The notes beneath the pieces are model-generated. The model had not been told where the DNA came from, searched no databases, and worked only from the letters and a program-made list of their open reading frames with translations. DNA of 64,000 nucleotides from the NCBI GenBank assembly GCA_028571685.1, contig CM053140.1:146987701-147051700 (forward strand), written 5' to 3'. Source of the stretch: Heterohyrax brucei. Lineage: Eukaryota > Chordata > Mammalia > Hyracoidea > Procaviidae. Of this stretch, positions 45,378 through 56,078 are shown piece after piece; position 1 is the first letter of the stretch, and each line of letters begins with the position of its first letter. A program made the position numbers and the translations under genes.

Positions 45378-46609
45378 AGATTTTTTTGATATACTATAAT
45401 AGAATGTAGGCTTCTACAAATGGTGAAAACTAAATTCAACCACTTAAGACAAGATGACAGAAATAATCATACCTGAAACATACTTCTTGAATAATTGACA
45501 ACTCAATATATGGATCTTTCTTGGAAGTTTCAGAGCATGCTGGCTAAATAATTACTACAGATATGCTCCTAAAGTAAAGAAAATAAGAGAACAGATAGTA
45601 ATATTCTCACTTACAAATACTCTTACTGTAAAACATTTTTGGAAGGTAAGTTGGAAAATAAACCTCTTGAGGGCAGATCAGATACTGTGCTCCTTCACTG
45701 CTTCACAAAATCTTGGAGGTGAGTAACCAAAATTAAGCAAAGAATAAGAGGATTGTGTGCAACATTTTAAACTTTGTGAAGTTGTCAAATAGAAGAAGAC
45801 AAGTGCATTGACTGATTTTCTTCATGAAATGACAATGTCTTGACAATGGCTATGAAAGCTTGGTGACCCTTAACATCTCATGGAACAAAGGAGTCAGTAA
45901 AACAAGGTGAAAATGTTAATGGGAGAATATAAGAGACACAAAAGAAAGATGACAGAGTGACAAGTTAAACATAATCCACAGAATAAGAAACGTCAGAAGC
46001 CTCCTCCGCAGTACACCTACAAACACCTGGCCTTTTGTTAATACATAAAAGAGAGCCTTTTACTGTAACTCTTCAACTTCCTTGGTGCAGGCAAAGGAGG
46101 CGACAAGGCAGTGTGTGTGGCCGGTTGGAGAGATCCTACTGGGCATCTTTCTGGACAATGTATTCAGTCAGCTGTATTTTACCATAATCAGTTCTTAATT
46201 TGTTGCCCCCAAATCCTGGCTATTCAAGTCTTCCGGCTACCTCATTTTCCTTTTACTGCCCCCCGTCCCCCGTCTCACAGAAGTTAATGTATTAAAACAG
46301 ACATATTCAGTCAATAATCCATTTGTGTATTGTGGGAGAGGGGTAAGTGAATCACCTTGACCTAAAAACTTCTGATTTGAGCCAATTTTTATAGATAAGA
46401 GAATAATCAGCCACTTGTGACGTTGTTTCCTTAATTGTATGATGTCTTATTCAATTTTTTAAACACATAGTCACTGATGTTTGATGAACTTTGATGTATC
46501 ACATCCATGGCAGTAGAGTACTCTCTGTGTCTTCAATAACTCAGTTTCCTTGGTTTTAAAGTTCACCAGAAAGCGCAGAGTCCTTTATGTTAAGAATTGT
46601 TTTCTATCC
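45378..46609. other. Unassigned stretch
   Basis: Nothing recognisable. No long open frame. Confidence 0.45.
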
Positions 46610-46766
46610 AAAACCAAACCCACTGCCATCGAGTCAGTTTGGGCTCAGCAACCTATAGGATAGGGTAGAGTTGCCCCATAGAGTTTCCAAGGAACACCTG
46701 GAGGATTCAAACTACTGACCTTTTGGTTAGTAGCTGTAGCACTTAACCACTATGTCACCAGAGTTT
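46610..46766 (-). repeat. Afrotherian tRNA-derived SINE
   Basis: On +: aaaaccaaacccactgccat, cgagtcagtttgggctcagc, gagttgccccatagagtttc, ccttttggttagtagctgta, gcacttaaccactatgtcac. Confidence 0.9.
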
Positions 46767-47432
46767 CTGTTTTCTATCCAGTAATAAAAAATAGTATTAG
46801 TATGAATAAGACAATAGGCTACTTAATGTAAATGAATTATTCATATCAGTTTCTCTAATGGAAAAGATGAAATATTACCAAAGGAAGGAAACTTTTTCAA
46901 TAAAGTGCTGAAAGAGAGAGTGTGGAGTAAAAGAGGCAATATGATCTTAACAAATGTCATTTGTATAATATTTTTCCTTCTTTCTGGACATTAGACCCAG
47001 AGACTTGATTTGATCATTCTCTCAATCCATGACCCTTTATCACCACTGGCCAAACAGAGCCTTCTCTTTCATTTTTGAGTTAATTCTGCTTTATCTCCAT
47101 TCCTCAGTCCTATTCTCCTCCACCTCGCCACAGTCATTCTAATGTATTAGATGTATATCCTTTTGTTTGCATGTGTTTTTGCAAAATGGCATTGCTCTGT
47201 GTTCATTTCATTCCCATAAATGATACTGTGTTGTGTATTTCAATGTATTTATTAACTTTCTTTTACTTGGGACTGTATATTTAAGATTCATCCATGCTGC
47301 TGTGTATACATCTGTGTGTATACTTGCTGTATATACATCTAGTCCCTTGCTTCTAAATGCTACATGGCGTGTACCATGTATATTTTCTCTACCTACTCTC
47401 AATGATGTCTATCCAGATTACCTCTGATTCCC
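46767..47432. other. Unassigned, possible old LINE 3' fragment
   Basis: 47,100-47,400 (aagattcatccatgctgctg) resembles antisense L1 3' sequence, too weak to call. Confidence 0.3.
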
Positions 47433-47642
47433 AAATCCCCAAAGCCATTGTCACTTAGTGGATTTTAACTCACAGCAACCCCACAGGACAGAGTAGAACT
47501 GCCCCATAGGGCTTCCAAGTCTGTAAATCTTTACGCAGGCAAATGGCCATGTCCTTTTTCCTCCTGGCGCAGCTGACGGGTTTAGAGCTCTAAACTTTAG
47601 ATTAGCAACTGAGTATTCAACCACCGCGCCACCAGGGCTCTT
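47433..47642 (-). repeat. Afrotherian SINE, long form
   Basis: On +: aaagccattgtcacttagtg, aacccca..aggacagagtagaactg, aaatggccatgtcctttttc, tcctggcgcagctgacgggt, aaccaccgcgccaccagggc. It carries the extra central block absent from the short copies. Confidence 0.85.
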
Positions 47643-47779
47643 ATTACCTCAACCCAAACAACGCTGTGGTAATATCCGCAGTTGTGACCCTTCACAAGTT
47701 ATGTGCTGATGGTAAGTTTGCAGTAAATTTAAGGCCTGCCAAGTATTTACAACAGCCTTTGTTTTTGTCACTTCTTGTC

Positions 47780-47960
47780 AGATTCAAGGTTAGTAGATTA
47801 TTATTACTCGCTTGGCAGTGAGCAAACAGAGGGATCAGCCATGGAATGAGACGCCCGTGGTCACTCAGTGAATGAAGTCAGAAACCCAGGTACCAACCTT
47901 TCCGTTTGAACTACAACCCTTTTCTCTGCTCTTTGCACCACAGCCTGCTGCTTCCACACT
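47780..47960 (+). repeat. MIR SINE, 3' portion
   Basis: Contains attattattactcgcttgg, atgagacgcccgtggtcact, cagtgaatgaagtcagaaac and ccaggtacc, as in the MIR 'ggtcactcagtgaatgagtcagaacccaggt' block. Confidence 0.55.
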
Positions 47961-48283
47961 GCTGTCTTATCCGGAAATCAGAAAAAGTTTGGATTAGGTT
48001 CGTTGCGTTATATTTCCCATCAGCTGTCTGCCCACTGTTTCCTTTGTAATTAGCAACGTACAGAGCTAAGCTAGCAACGAGGGAGATGTAAGTTCCCTAT
48101 CGGTAATGGCAATTCTAGGTACCTCACTTCACTTTTTGTGTGCCTCTGTGTAACGGGAACTGTACTTCTGTATTAAAATCAGAGACCGTCTAATGCCTGC
48201 GATTGTGTTAGAGACAAACTTCCAGCAACGGACTCCAGACCCAGCTGAACAAAATTCAGCTTTTAATTGTAAGTGAGATGTAG

Positions 48284-48425
48284 AATCCTGGTGGTGCAGC
48301 TGCAAAGAGCTTGGTTGCTAACCAAAAAGTCAGCAATTTGAATCTCCAGCTGCTCTTCAAAACACCATGGGACAGTTGTGCTCTAAGAGGGTGCTGTGAG
48401 TTGTAATCTACCAGTACAAGTGTGG
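48284..48425 (+). repeat. Afrotherian tRNA-derived SINE
   Basis: Contains agaatcctggtggtgcagct, gcttggttgctaaccaaaaa, gtcagcaatttgaatctcca and gtgctgtgagttgtaatcta. The tail is diverged. Confidence 0.85.
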
Positions 48426-48429
48426 TAAG

Positions 48430-49188
48430 TCAGACATGTGGATGCCTGACAAAAAATGAATAATAAGCTTGGGAAAAAGGAGACCAGGCTTAAATCTGCT
48501 AGGAAAAGAAATGAAGCAAAACAACTTTGTGATAGATTTCTCAAGACTATTTTATAAACACTTGGTGGTAACTAATCTGACTGTTTTCTATTTCCCACAA
48601 TCATAATAGGTGTTGTGCTTGATGTTTTAATGCTGTTTCACACAAATATCCTCACATTCTTCTGACACCATCTCTGGCTGTCCCAGTGGCCTCACTTCAA
48701 TGCCTTTCTTATCAACACGAGCTTCTCAGTCCCCAAGTGAGCCTGATACTGTCATTCCAAACATTCTTACAGATATTTCTATCTTTTATGAGGACCTTGA
48801 ACTTTGATGCCAAATCAAAGAATTATAAGAGAGAATGAGTCCTATACTTTACGATGGAAACTTATTTCATCAAGAGTAAGTCTTTTGGTTGATTCTCATC
48901 ATGGGTGCTGGGAGAGGGGGATTCGTAAAGTTTACTGGGATATGGGTGTGTTCTGGGAACAGGGAGCTTTAAACACAGTAAACCTTTACCCTTCTCTCAA
49001 TGGTTTTCCATCCTCCTCCCAACTCACCCCATGGCTTTTCTCCCTGACTTTTTGGACAATCACCCCCTCTAAATAACATCAGTACCATGAGCAAATATGT
49101 TTTACAGAGCTAGTAGAACAAACATTAGGAAACTAGGCTGAATGTATGTCAGATTAGAATTTCAGAAGGAAAATTCTCTTAGATTCAC
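48430..49188. other. Unassigned spacer
   Basis: The + frame at 48,804-49,076 (90 codons) shows no known domain and no gene context. Confidence 0.4.
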
Positions 49189-49660
49189 AACAGCCCAAAT
49201 GTGGAAACATTTGTGTTATTGTCCATCAACAGATGAATGTAGAAATAAAACATGGTGTATCTGTACAACAGAATATTATTTAGCCATAAAAGGAAATAAA
49301 GTTCTGATATAAGCTGTAACATGGATAAACCTGGAAAACATTATGCTGAGTGAGATGTTAAACATGAAAGGACAAATGCTGTATCATCCCACATACATGA
49401 AATATCTTGAATAGGCAAATGCACAGAGACAGGAAGTAGGTTAGTGTTTACCAGGGGTTGGGGAGAAGGGTCAATAGGGAATTCTTGCTTAATGGGTACA
49501 GGGTTTGGGAATGAAATGTTTTGGAAATAAATAGTGGTGATGGTTACACAACATTGTGGATATTATTAATGTTACTGAGTTGTATACTTAAAAGGGCAAG
49601 CATGGAAAATTTTATGTTATATTATCTCAGAAGATTTTTTTTTTTTTTAAAAAAGAGAAA
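49189..49660 (+). mobile_element. Old LINE-1 3' end with A-rich tail
   Basis: Contains cagaatattatttagccata, gataaacctggaaaacatta, tgctgagtgagatgttaaac, gtttaccaggggttggggag, cttaatgggtacagggtttg, gtggtgatggttacacaac, gttgtatacttaaaagggca and a T/A-rich end. This is the classic L1M 3' terminal region in plus orientation. Confidence 0.85.
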
Positions 49661-49721
49661 AAACCCTCTGTTTCCCCCAACTCCCATGTAACACTTGTGG
49701 TTTTCAAACCACAGCCCAGTA

Positions 49722-49925
49722 CATCCCTAACCCACTGCCATCAATTTGATTCTGACTCATAGCAACCCTGTAAGAATGGAGTAGAACCGACCCAGAGGGT
49801 TTCCAAGGTTGAAAATACTTTCAGAACCAGGCTGTCATATCTTTATGCCTCAGAGTAGCAGGTGGGTTTGAAGCTGACTTTTCTGTTAGCTGAGCACTTT
49901 AACCAGTGCACTGCCAGGGCTCCTT
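49722..49925 (-). repeat. Afrotherian SINE, long form
   Basis: On +: cccactgccatcaatttgat, tgactcatagcaaccctgta, gaaccgacccagagggtttc, ctttaaccagtgcactgcca and gggctcc. Includes a central insert. Confidence 0.85.
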
Positions 49926-50072
49926 GCAGTGTATTAACCCATTGCTAGTGAGTCAATTCCAACTCATAGTGACCTTCTAAGACTGAGTTAGAAGTGCAGC
50001 TCAGGGTTTCCAAGGAGTAGCTGGTGGATTCAAGCTGCTAACTTTTGGTTAGCAGCTCAGCTATTACCCAAG
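49926..50072 (-). repeat. Afrotherian SINE, adjacent copy
   Basis: On +: acccattgctagtgagtcaa, ttccaactcatagtgacctt, tttccaaggagtagctggtg, cttttggttagcagctcagc. It directly follows the copy at 49,722. Confidence 0.85.
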
Positions 50073-50505
50073 AAAAAGCTTGAGCTAATTCATCTCAGGC
50101 CAGAGGTCTTCGCTGCAGTTGTGCTCTCTCTGCTGAAAACAAGGGCTTTATCAGGCAACATGGGTCCGGGAGCACGTATGTGGAAGCATGATGGCTCCTC
50201 TGGGCTTTAACTGGATTAAGCAAATGTCAAGATCTTGTCCACTTCATAAATTATTAGTCTATTAAAACTAGAAGGAAAAAAGTAACCTTCAATAGGACCT
50301 TGGAATATTATGCCTTTCATCATCCTCATTATCAAATTTTTTGATCATTAACATAAAATATGGTTTCTCTTCATCTTGATAGTTCTTCCCATGATTTGTT
50401 CTTCTCTTAAGTGAAACTGCTAACATACATACAGACTCTGATGTAAGAAGCTGGTTGTGCTGCAGGAATGGGTTTCTGGTTCCCTTTGTTGACTTCTTAG
50501 AGAGT

Positions 50506-50651
50506 CAGTAGTTCTTAAACTTTGGTGGCATCAAAATCACATTGACTGCTGGACCCCACTTCAGAGCTGCCATGTGGTATGGGGCCTTAGAAGCTGTTTT
50601 TTTTAACAAGTTTCCAGATGATGTGAATATTCGTGGCCCAGAGAACCACTG
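50506..50651 (+). mobile_element. MER5A-like hAT (Charlie) DNA transposon
   Basis: Ends are inverted: cagtagttcttaaactttgg at left and gcccagagaaccactg at right. Inside: gcatcaaaatcacattgact, gctggaccccacttcagagc and acaagtttccagatgatgtg. Non-autonomous, no coding. Confidence 0.8.
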
Positions 50652-50839
50652 TTGAAGGGCATCATGAGCTCAGTGGGGAGGCCGTGGTCTGAATTGCTCC
50701 ATTTCAGCTTCATTCCCAGGTTACAGTATGTGATGGGCAGCCTTTCAGTTGATGCCACAACCTTCTATTTCTGCCTCCAGTAATAATCACCACACAAAGG
50801 AGGAAAGCTATAAGGTAGAAAATTCAGACTAGGGCAAAC

Positions 50840-50890
50840 TCCCTAGTTACTGTTGAGTCGACTCCAACTCATAGCAGCCCCATACACAGA
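50840..50890 (-). repeat. Afrotherian SINE, 3' fragment
   Basis: Tagttactgttgagtcgact followed by ccaactcatagcagccccat. Confidence 0.6.
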
Positions 50891-51282
50891 ACTCCCTTAC
50901 GGTCACTTTATTTCTCTGTTCTTCTTCTTGTCATGGCTTAAAATTACAGGAAGGGACTGAGAATGGAGGCCACCATCTCAGGGGTCCTGAGGCATAAGCC
51001 AACCCAGGAGGATGGAAACTTGGGGGGTGGGTAGTTTGCTTTGAGCCAGTTTCTAAGCAATCAGAGGCCCAATACTGTGATACGGCACACTTGGTGATTC
51101 ATAGAGAGTCCAGTTCACCAAGACAGCCTGAAATAACAGAGACTGGTCCATTTTGCTTCACACATCATCAGTCTTCAGCAGACTACAATAATAAGGAATT
51201 CAACAGACAGCCAAGCCAAAGATCCCAAATCAGAGTTCAGATATGGATTTAAGTCTCTCTTTCGCTCTCTCTCCTGGAGTAG

Positions 51283-51440
51283 CTAAGATTTATTAAGCAT
51301 TTTCTGTTTACCATGAAATAGGTCACGAACTTTACATCCTGTAAGATGGATATTATTTTTATTCTCATTTTATAAGTGGGGAAACAAAGGTTTAGAGAGG
51401 CACAATAACTTTACTGAGTTTGCTCAGAAAGAAGTGACAC
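51283..51440 (+). repeat. MIR SINE
   Basis: Contains taagatttattaagcatttt, gatggatattatttttattc, tcattttataagtggggaaa and gtttagagaggcacaataac, in MIR order. Confidence 0.75.
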
Positions 51441-52134
51441 AACGGTCATGTTCTATGTTCAATTGCCTTGCAACTGTATGATTCTGGAAAACCGCAGAAC
51501 ACACCTTTACTATTTATATTCCGTAAAACAGTCCTGTCTCCCAAGGATAACACGGCAGTGAATACTATGACAGACTTGAAATCGCACTGATTGCCACAGA
51601 GATGTATTGTGACTTTAAGAATTACTCTTAAATATCTTAGATGCTGTTCTCCATTTCTACAACAACCCAAATGCTGCATTCTATGCAAATACATAGCAAG
51701 TAAAACAAGCCAACAAACAAATATGTTTCTACTTGCTTTGTATTTTAGCAATGCAGGAATTGCTTTTACACGCTTTTCCTTGAAATGGTCATGCAATCCA
51801 TTTTCCTGATGACATTCAGCAGTATTACCCCCAAATTATTTTAATTTTAACCTGTAACACTGAAAAGTAGATATTCTGAGATGAGTAGAAAGAGAGTTAC
51901 GTGGGATGGAACGTAAGTTCAAGCCCTGGCTCTACTATTGCTGCTGCTCACTGTGTCTCCAGCTGGTCACTGATTATTGCTGCATTTACATCTGATGGAT
52001 CTTTGTAAGTTGACATCTACTTGAGTCCAATGGGTTTGGTTTTTTTGATTTACATCTGATGGAGTTGGATTTAGTCAGATGCACTTCTTCTCCACTACAG
52101 GATAGGACAGATGATTTTCACATTTATATAACAG
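51441..52134. other. Spacer with a weak MIR-like piece
   Basis: 51,885-51,985 (gttcaagccctggctctact) looks like a MIR start. The 116-codon minus frame at 51,446-51,796 has no recognisable domain. Confidence 0.35.
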
Positions 52135-52400
52135 GTTTTTTCTTCTACCTTTTAAAATAGTACTTTAGATGAAGTTTTACAGAACAAACTAATTTCTCCT
52201 TAAACAGTTAGTACACATATTATTTTACGACATTGGTTAACAACCCCACAAAAGGTCAACACTCTCTCTGTTGAGTCTTGGGTTCCTTTTTACCAGCTTT
52301 CCTATTCCATTTTGCTTATAGTCCTTGCCCCTGGGTTGGTGTGTCCCTTCGTCTAGTCATAAAACAAGTTTGGGGTGAAACCTGTAAATAGTTGTTGGGA
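52135..52400 (-). mobile_element. LINE-1 3'UTR fragment
   Basis: Contains gtactttagatgaagtttta, cagaacaaactaatttctcc, ttggttaacaaccccacaaa and ggtcaacactctctctgttg. The layout resembles other L1 3' ends here but is a different variant. Confidence 0.45.
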
Positions 52401-52456
52401 AGTAAATCAAATTTGCTTGCCAACTTTTTTTCTAATTACAACTATCATAATTAACA

Positions 52457-52768
52457 AGGACTGATGATTCAGTGGTAGAAGTCTCACCCTCCATGTGGGA
52501 GAAGCATGTTCCATTCCTGGCCAGTATATCTCATACTCAGTGACCACTTGTCTGTCAATGGTAGTTTAAATTTTGCTGCGATGCTGAAGAGCTTCCAGAT
52601 CCAGACAGGCTGAGAAGAAAGGCCTGGCAATCTGTTTCCAAAAATTAGCCCATGAAAACACTACAGAACAAGAGTTAAACTGATCATGGGGGTGGTACTT
52701 GATGGGGCAGTGTTTTCCTCTGTTGTATACGGGGAGTTAGAAGTCAGTGATAGCAGCTAACAACACAA
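52457..52768 (+). repeat. tRNA-Gly-derived SINE, near full length
   Basis: The head gatgattcagtggtagaagt then ctcaccctccatgtgggaga and ttccattcctggcc has the shape of a tRNA-Gly gene (A box, anticodon-arm region, B box). The body reads gaagaaaggcctggcaatct, gatcatgggggtggtacttg, gttttcctctgttgtatacg, ending agcagctaacaacacaataa. The head differs from the common afrotherian SINE; the end is RTE-like. Confidence 0.75.
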
Positions 52769-53113
52769 TAATTAGTGGAATTTTGGTTATCTATCTCTCT
52801 GTGTCACAGATAAGATAGATGGAGTGTCATGAGAATTCCCAGCAAGTTGGCCATAACTCCTCCTCTTGACTCCAAGTGAAGAAATCAACTAGAATGCAAA
52901 TGAGTAAACGCGATGGCATTGCTGTGGAAACTACCTGAATTCTAATGTAACCTGTTTTAAAAGTAAATTATTTCCAAATGGTAGTACATTATTATTAATA
53001 CCAAGTTATTATTGGTACTGCTCATATCTAGTCACTGTTTGGGGGTTGAGAAATACAGGGGTATGTGATTTTTCAGAGCTCTTAAACACAAACATCTCAT
53101 TTATGATTATCTT

Positions 53114-53666
53114 TGTTATCTAGTGCCTGGTATAACAGAAATGCCACAGCTGGAGAGCTTTGCCAAGCCAACAAACAGAAATTTATTATCTCGCTGTTTA
53201 AGAAGCCAGAAGTCTGAATTTAGGGTGCATGTTCCAGAGGAAGTTTCTTTTTTTTTTTTGTTCTCTCTGTTGGTTCTGGGGAAAGGTCCTTGTCATCAAT
53301 ATTACCCTGGTCTAGGAACTTCTCAGTGCAAGGACTCTGGGTCCAAATCAGGAGCTCCACTCCCAGTTCTTGTTTGGTGATGGTAAGTTTCTTCTCTTTT
53401 ATGCTCACCTCTCTCTTTTACATCTGAAAAGAGACTGACTCAAGATAGAACCTAATCCTACAAATTTGAACTGTTGTCCTGTCTCATTAATATAATAGAT
53501 ACCTCAGTCCCAAATAGAGTTATGACCACAGGCGTGGCAGTGAGGATTTATAAGACATAGGAAAATTACATCAGTTCACAAGAAGGAGGACAATCACACA
53601 ATACTGGGAGTCATAGCCTAACCAAGTTGACACATATTTTGGGTGTATACAATTCAATTCATGACA
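53114..53666 (-). mobile_element. MaLR-like solo LTR, fossil
   Basis: Starts tgttatctagtgcctggtat, continues aacagaaatgccacagctgg and cagaaatttattatctcgct, and ends gtatacaattcaattcatgaca. This is the reverse orientation of the family at 53,859. No internal region. Confidence 0.65.
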
Positions 53667-53858
53667 ATGATTTTGGAAATTTTATCTTTTGGACTTTCAA
53701 GGTGGTATTTCTGAATTCACTGCTTTAAAAAGGAGTTATATCACACAATTCTTCCAGCTTGCTTACCTTAAAAAAAGAAAAAAAAAATGCAGGGGGTTAT
53801 TATAGTAATTTCCTTGGAAAAGAGATTCAAGAAGAAAACAAAATTACCAGATTTCATC

Positions 53859-54833
53859 TGTTGTGGATTGCTTCGTGTCACCCCCCGAAATGTGTGTAGC
53901 AGTTTGGCTAGGATGTATGTTATGGATTGAATTGTGTTCCCCACAAAATTGTGTAGCCATGTGGCTGGGCCGTGTTTCCCAATATTTTGTGATTGTTCTC
54001 CGTTTTGTGATTTTCCTGTGCTGTATGTTAAAAGATTAGGGTGGGACTGTAAATCTCTTCATAGGGTAACCGCCCTGCTGTACTGTAAAGCGAGTTTCCC
54101 TGGAGTATGGCTTAGCCCACACTTAATCCTTTCATCCTACAAGATATAAAAGAGAAGGAAGCAGAGAATTGGGAACCTCACACCTCAAGCAAGCAGTACC
54201 AGAAGACTGTGTCCTTCAGACCTGAGGTTCCTGCACCAAGATGCTCCCTGGACAAAGACTGATGCAATACTGGACTTTCCTTCAGGGCTGACAAGGCTGG
54301 AAGGCCTTCTCCTGGAGCAGAGATCCTGAATTTGGACTTGTAGCCTACTGGACTATGTGAGAATAAATTTTCCTTTGTTAAAGCCATCCACTCTGTGGTA
54401 TTTCTGTTAGACTAACACTAACAGACTAAAACAATGTAATTCCCAGTATTATGTGAGGTTCCTGTCTCTGTGATGTTAATGAAGGAGGATGGGTAGTCAT
54501 TTTGTTGGTGAGGCAGGATTCAGTCTTTAAATTTGCATTGTTCCTTGAGGCAATCTCTTGTGATACAAAGGAAAGGGAAGCAAAGAGAGTTGGGGACCTC
54601 AGATCATAGGAAATAAGCAGTGCTGGGAGAAGAGTGTACATTGGTCCTGCGCGCCTGGGAATTGGAAGATTGCTGACAAAGGATCTCCCTTCAGAGCCAA
54701 GCAACAAAGTCTTCCCCAGGGGCTGATGCCCTGAATTTGGACTTTTGCCTACTTTTCTATAAGAAAACAGATTTCTCTCTTAAAGCCATCCACTTGTGAT
54801 ATTCCTGTTAAGCAGCACTAGATGACTAAGACA
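53859..54833 (+). mobile_element. MaLR-like solo LTR, fossil, interrupted by a second LTR
   Basis: Starts tgttgtggattgcttcgtgt, is split after ggctaggatgta, and resumes at attcccagtattatgtgagg. It ends gctgatgccctgaatttgga .. agcagcactagatgactaag aca. Excluding the insert it is ~455 bp. Older than the LTR inside it. No coding part. Confidence 0.7.
53918..54433 (+). mobile_element. MaLR-like solo LTR nested in another LTR, 5-bp duplication
   Basis: 516 bp from tgttatggattgaattgtgt to cagactaaaaca. The direct repeat atgta stands at 53,913-53,917 and 54,434-54,438, the length expected for ERVL/MaLR. LTR ends are TG..CA. A polyadenylation-like aataaa lies near 54,363. Solo, no internal region. 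Confidence 0.8.
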
Positions 54834-54921
54834 AGACTTCATCATTTCTCTTCCTGCGGGTTTGAGAAGGTCATTGTTGTAGAAAGCAAAGACACTGCCG
54901 CTCTGGGAAGGACGGGAGAAT

Positions 54922-54969
54922 GCCAGCCAAGCCAAGTGCCGTCGAGTCGGATCCGACTCATGGCGACCC
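54922..54969 (-). repeat. Afrotherian SINE tail-only insert, little diverged
   Basis: Gccagccaagccaagtgccg then tcgagtcggatccgactcat and ggcgacc. Near-identical core to 44,643. Confidence 0.8.
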
Positions 54970-55007
54970 TTTATAGCCCACTAATTCTTGTGTGTCTAAG
55001 TCCTTCC

Positions 55008-55165
55008 AGGAGCCCTGTTAGCGCAGTGGTTAAGATTTATGGCTACTATCCAAGAGTTCAAAAGTTTGAAACCACAAGGCACCTCTGGAAACCCAATGGG
55101 ATAGTTCTACTCTGTCCTATAGGGTTGCTGTGAGTCAGGATAGCTCAGTGGCAGCAGGTTTGGTG
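55008..55165 (+). repeat. Afrotherian tRNA-derived SINE
   Basis: Contains ggagccctgttagcgcagtg, gttaagatttatggctacta, gggatagttctactctgtcc and tatagggttgctgtgagtca. The head is well preserved. Confidence 0.9.
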
Positions 55166-55835
55166 TAATAGGTAAGTCTTTCAGATGCAGAAATCCTTTA
55201 AGTCAAAGCGATTCATTCTCACTTTTATTCAGAATTTCTCTCCACTTATCGATTTATTTATCATCTCTCACTGGGATTCTTAAATTGCTACCTAGGGAGT
55301 TTTTAGAAAATGTCTGTAATCCCCATAAGGATGTGGTACCATTTTATTTTTAAACACTTTATTCATTTCTTATTTATGCTATTTAATCCCAGCACAAAGT
55401 ATTCAAAAAAACAGGATATTTTCCTCTAGCCACATTTTAGCTATAACGCAGCAAATCAGAAGTAAGCTTTTGTAATTATTTATGTGGAAGTCTGGAATTT
55501 CCAAGCCATACCTCTGAGCCAACAAAAATACACAGAGATCGAAAGCAGGGAAATTTTGAATTCAACTGATTTACTTCACAGCATAACTTTCTGTAGATAT
55601 ATTTCCTTAAGTAGCCAATGAATTTGAAGTGTGATTTGGAAGTAGATAGCTGATTTTTGAGAACTCAGAGGGAAAAATATGGTAAAAATAGTTTGTACCT
55701 GATGATACCTCATCCCAGGAAACGGTGATTCCTAAGTTATCTACAATGTTTTCTTGGACAGCCGCTCAGAAAGGAAGACCAAAAAAATATCTGGGTTTCA
55801 GCTGAATGGAGGCTGCTTTGGAAACTGGGAGTGTG
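55166..55835. other. Unassigned spacer
   Basis: No gene or clear repeat. Confidence 0.4.
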
Positions 55836-56078
55836 TTAGAGGGAAAAGAACACTGAGTGGAGGTCAGGAAACTTAGCTTCTCATCCCAGTTTGCCTTATT
55901 ACCTAGCTGTGTGCCTTCAAGCAAGTCTGTTAACCTCTCTGACCCACAGTTTCCTCATCCTTCTTTTGGAGATAAAAATATTCACCTTGCGTACTTCCTA
56001 GGATTGTTAGGAGGTTCACATGAAATAGAATGTATTAAAGCATTAAAAAAAATTACAAGGCACTTTACAAGTATGGGG
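55836..56078 (+). repeat. MIR SINE, well preserved
   Basis: Contains gaacactgagtggaggtcag, gaaacttagcttctcatccc, ctagctgtgtgccttcaagc, aagtctgttaacctctctga, cccacagtttcctcatcctt and ggattgttaggaggttcaca, the complete MIR order. Confidence 0.85.

Noticed and set aside
51446-51796. 116-codon minus frame
   Set aside because: No recognisable domain; opposite-strand frame of similar length overlaps it.
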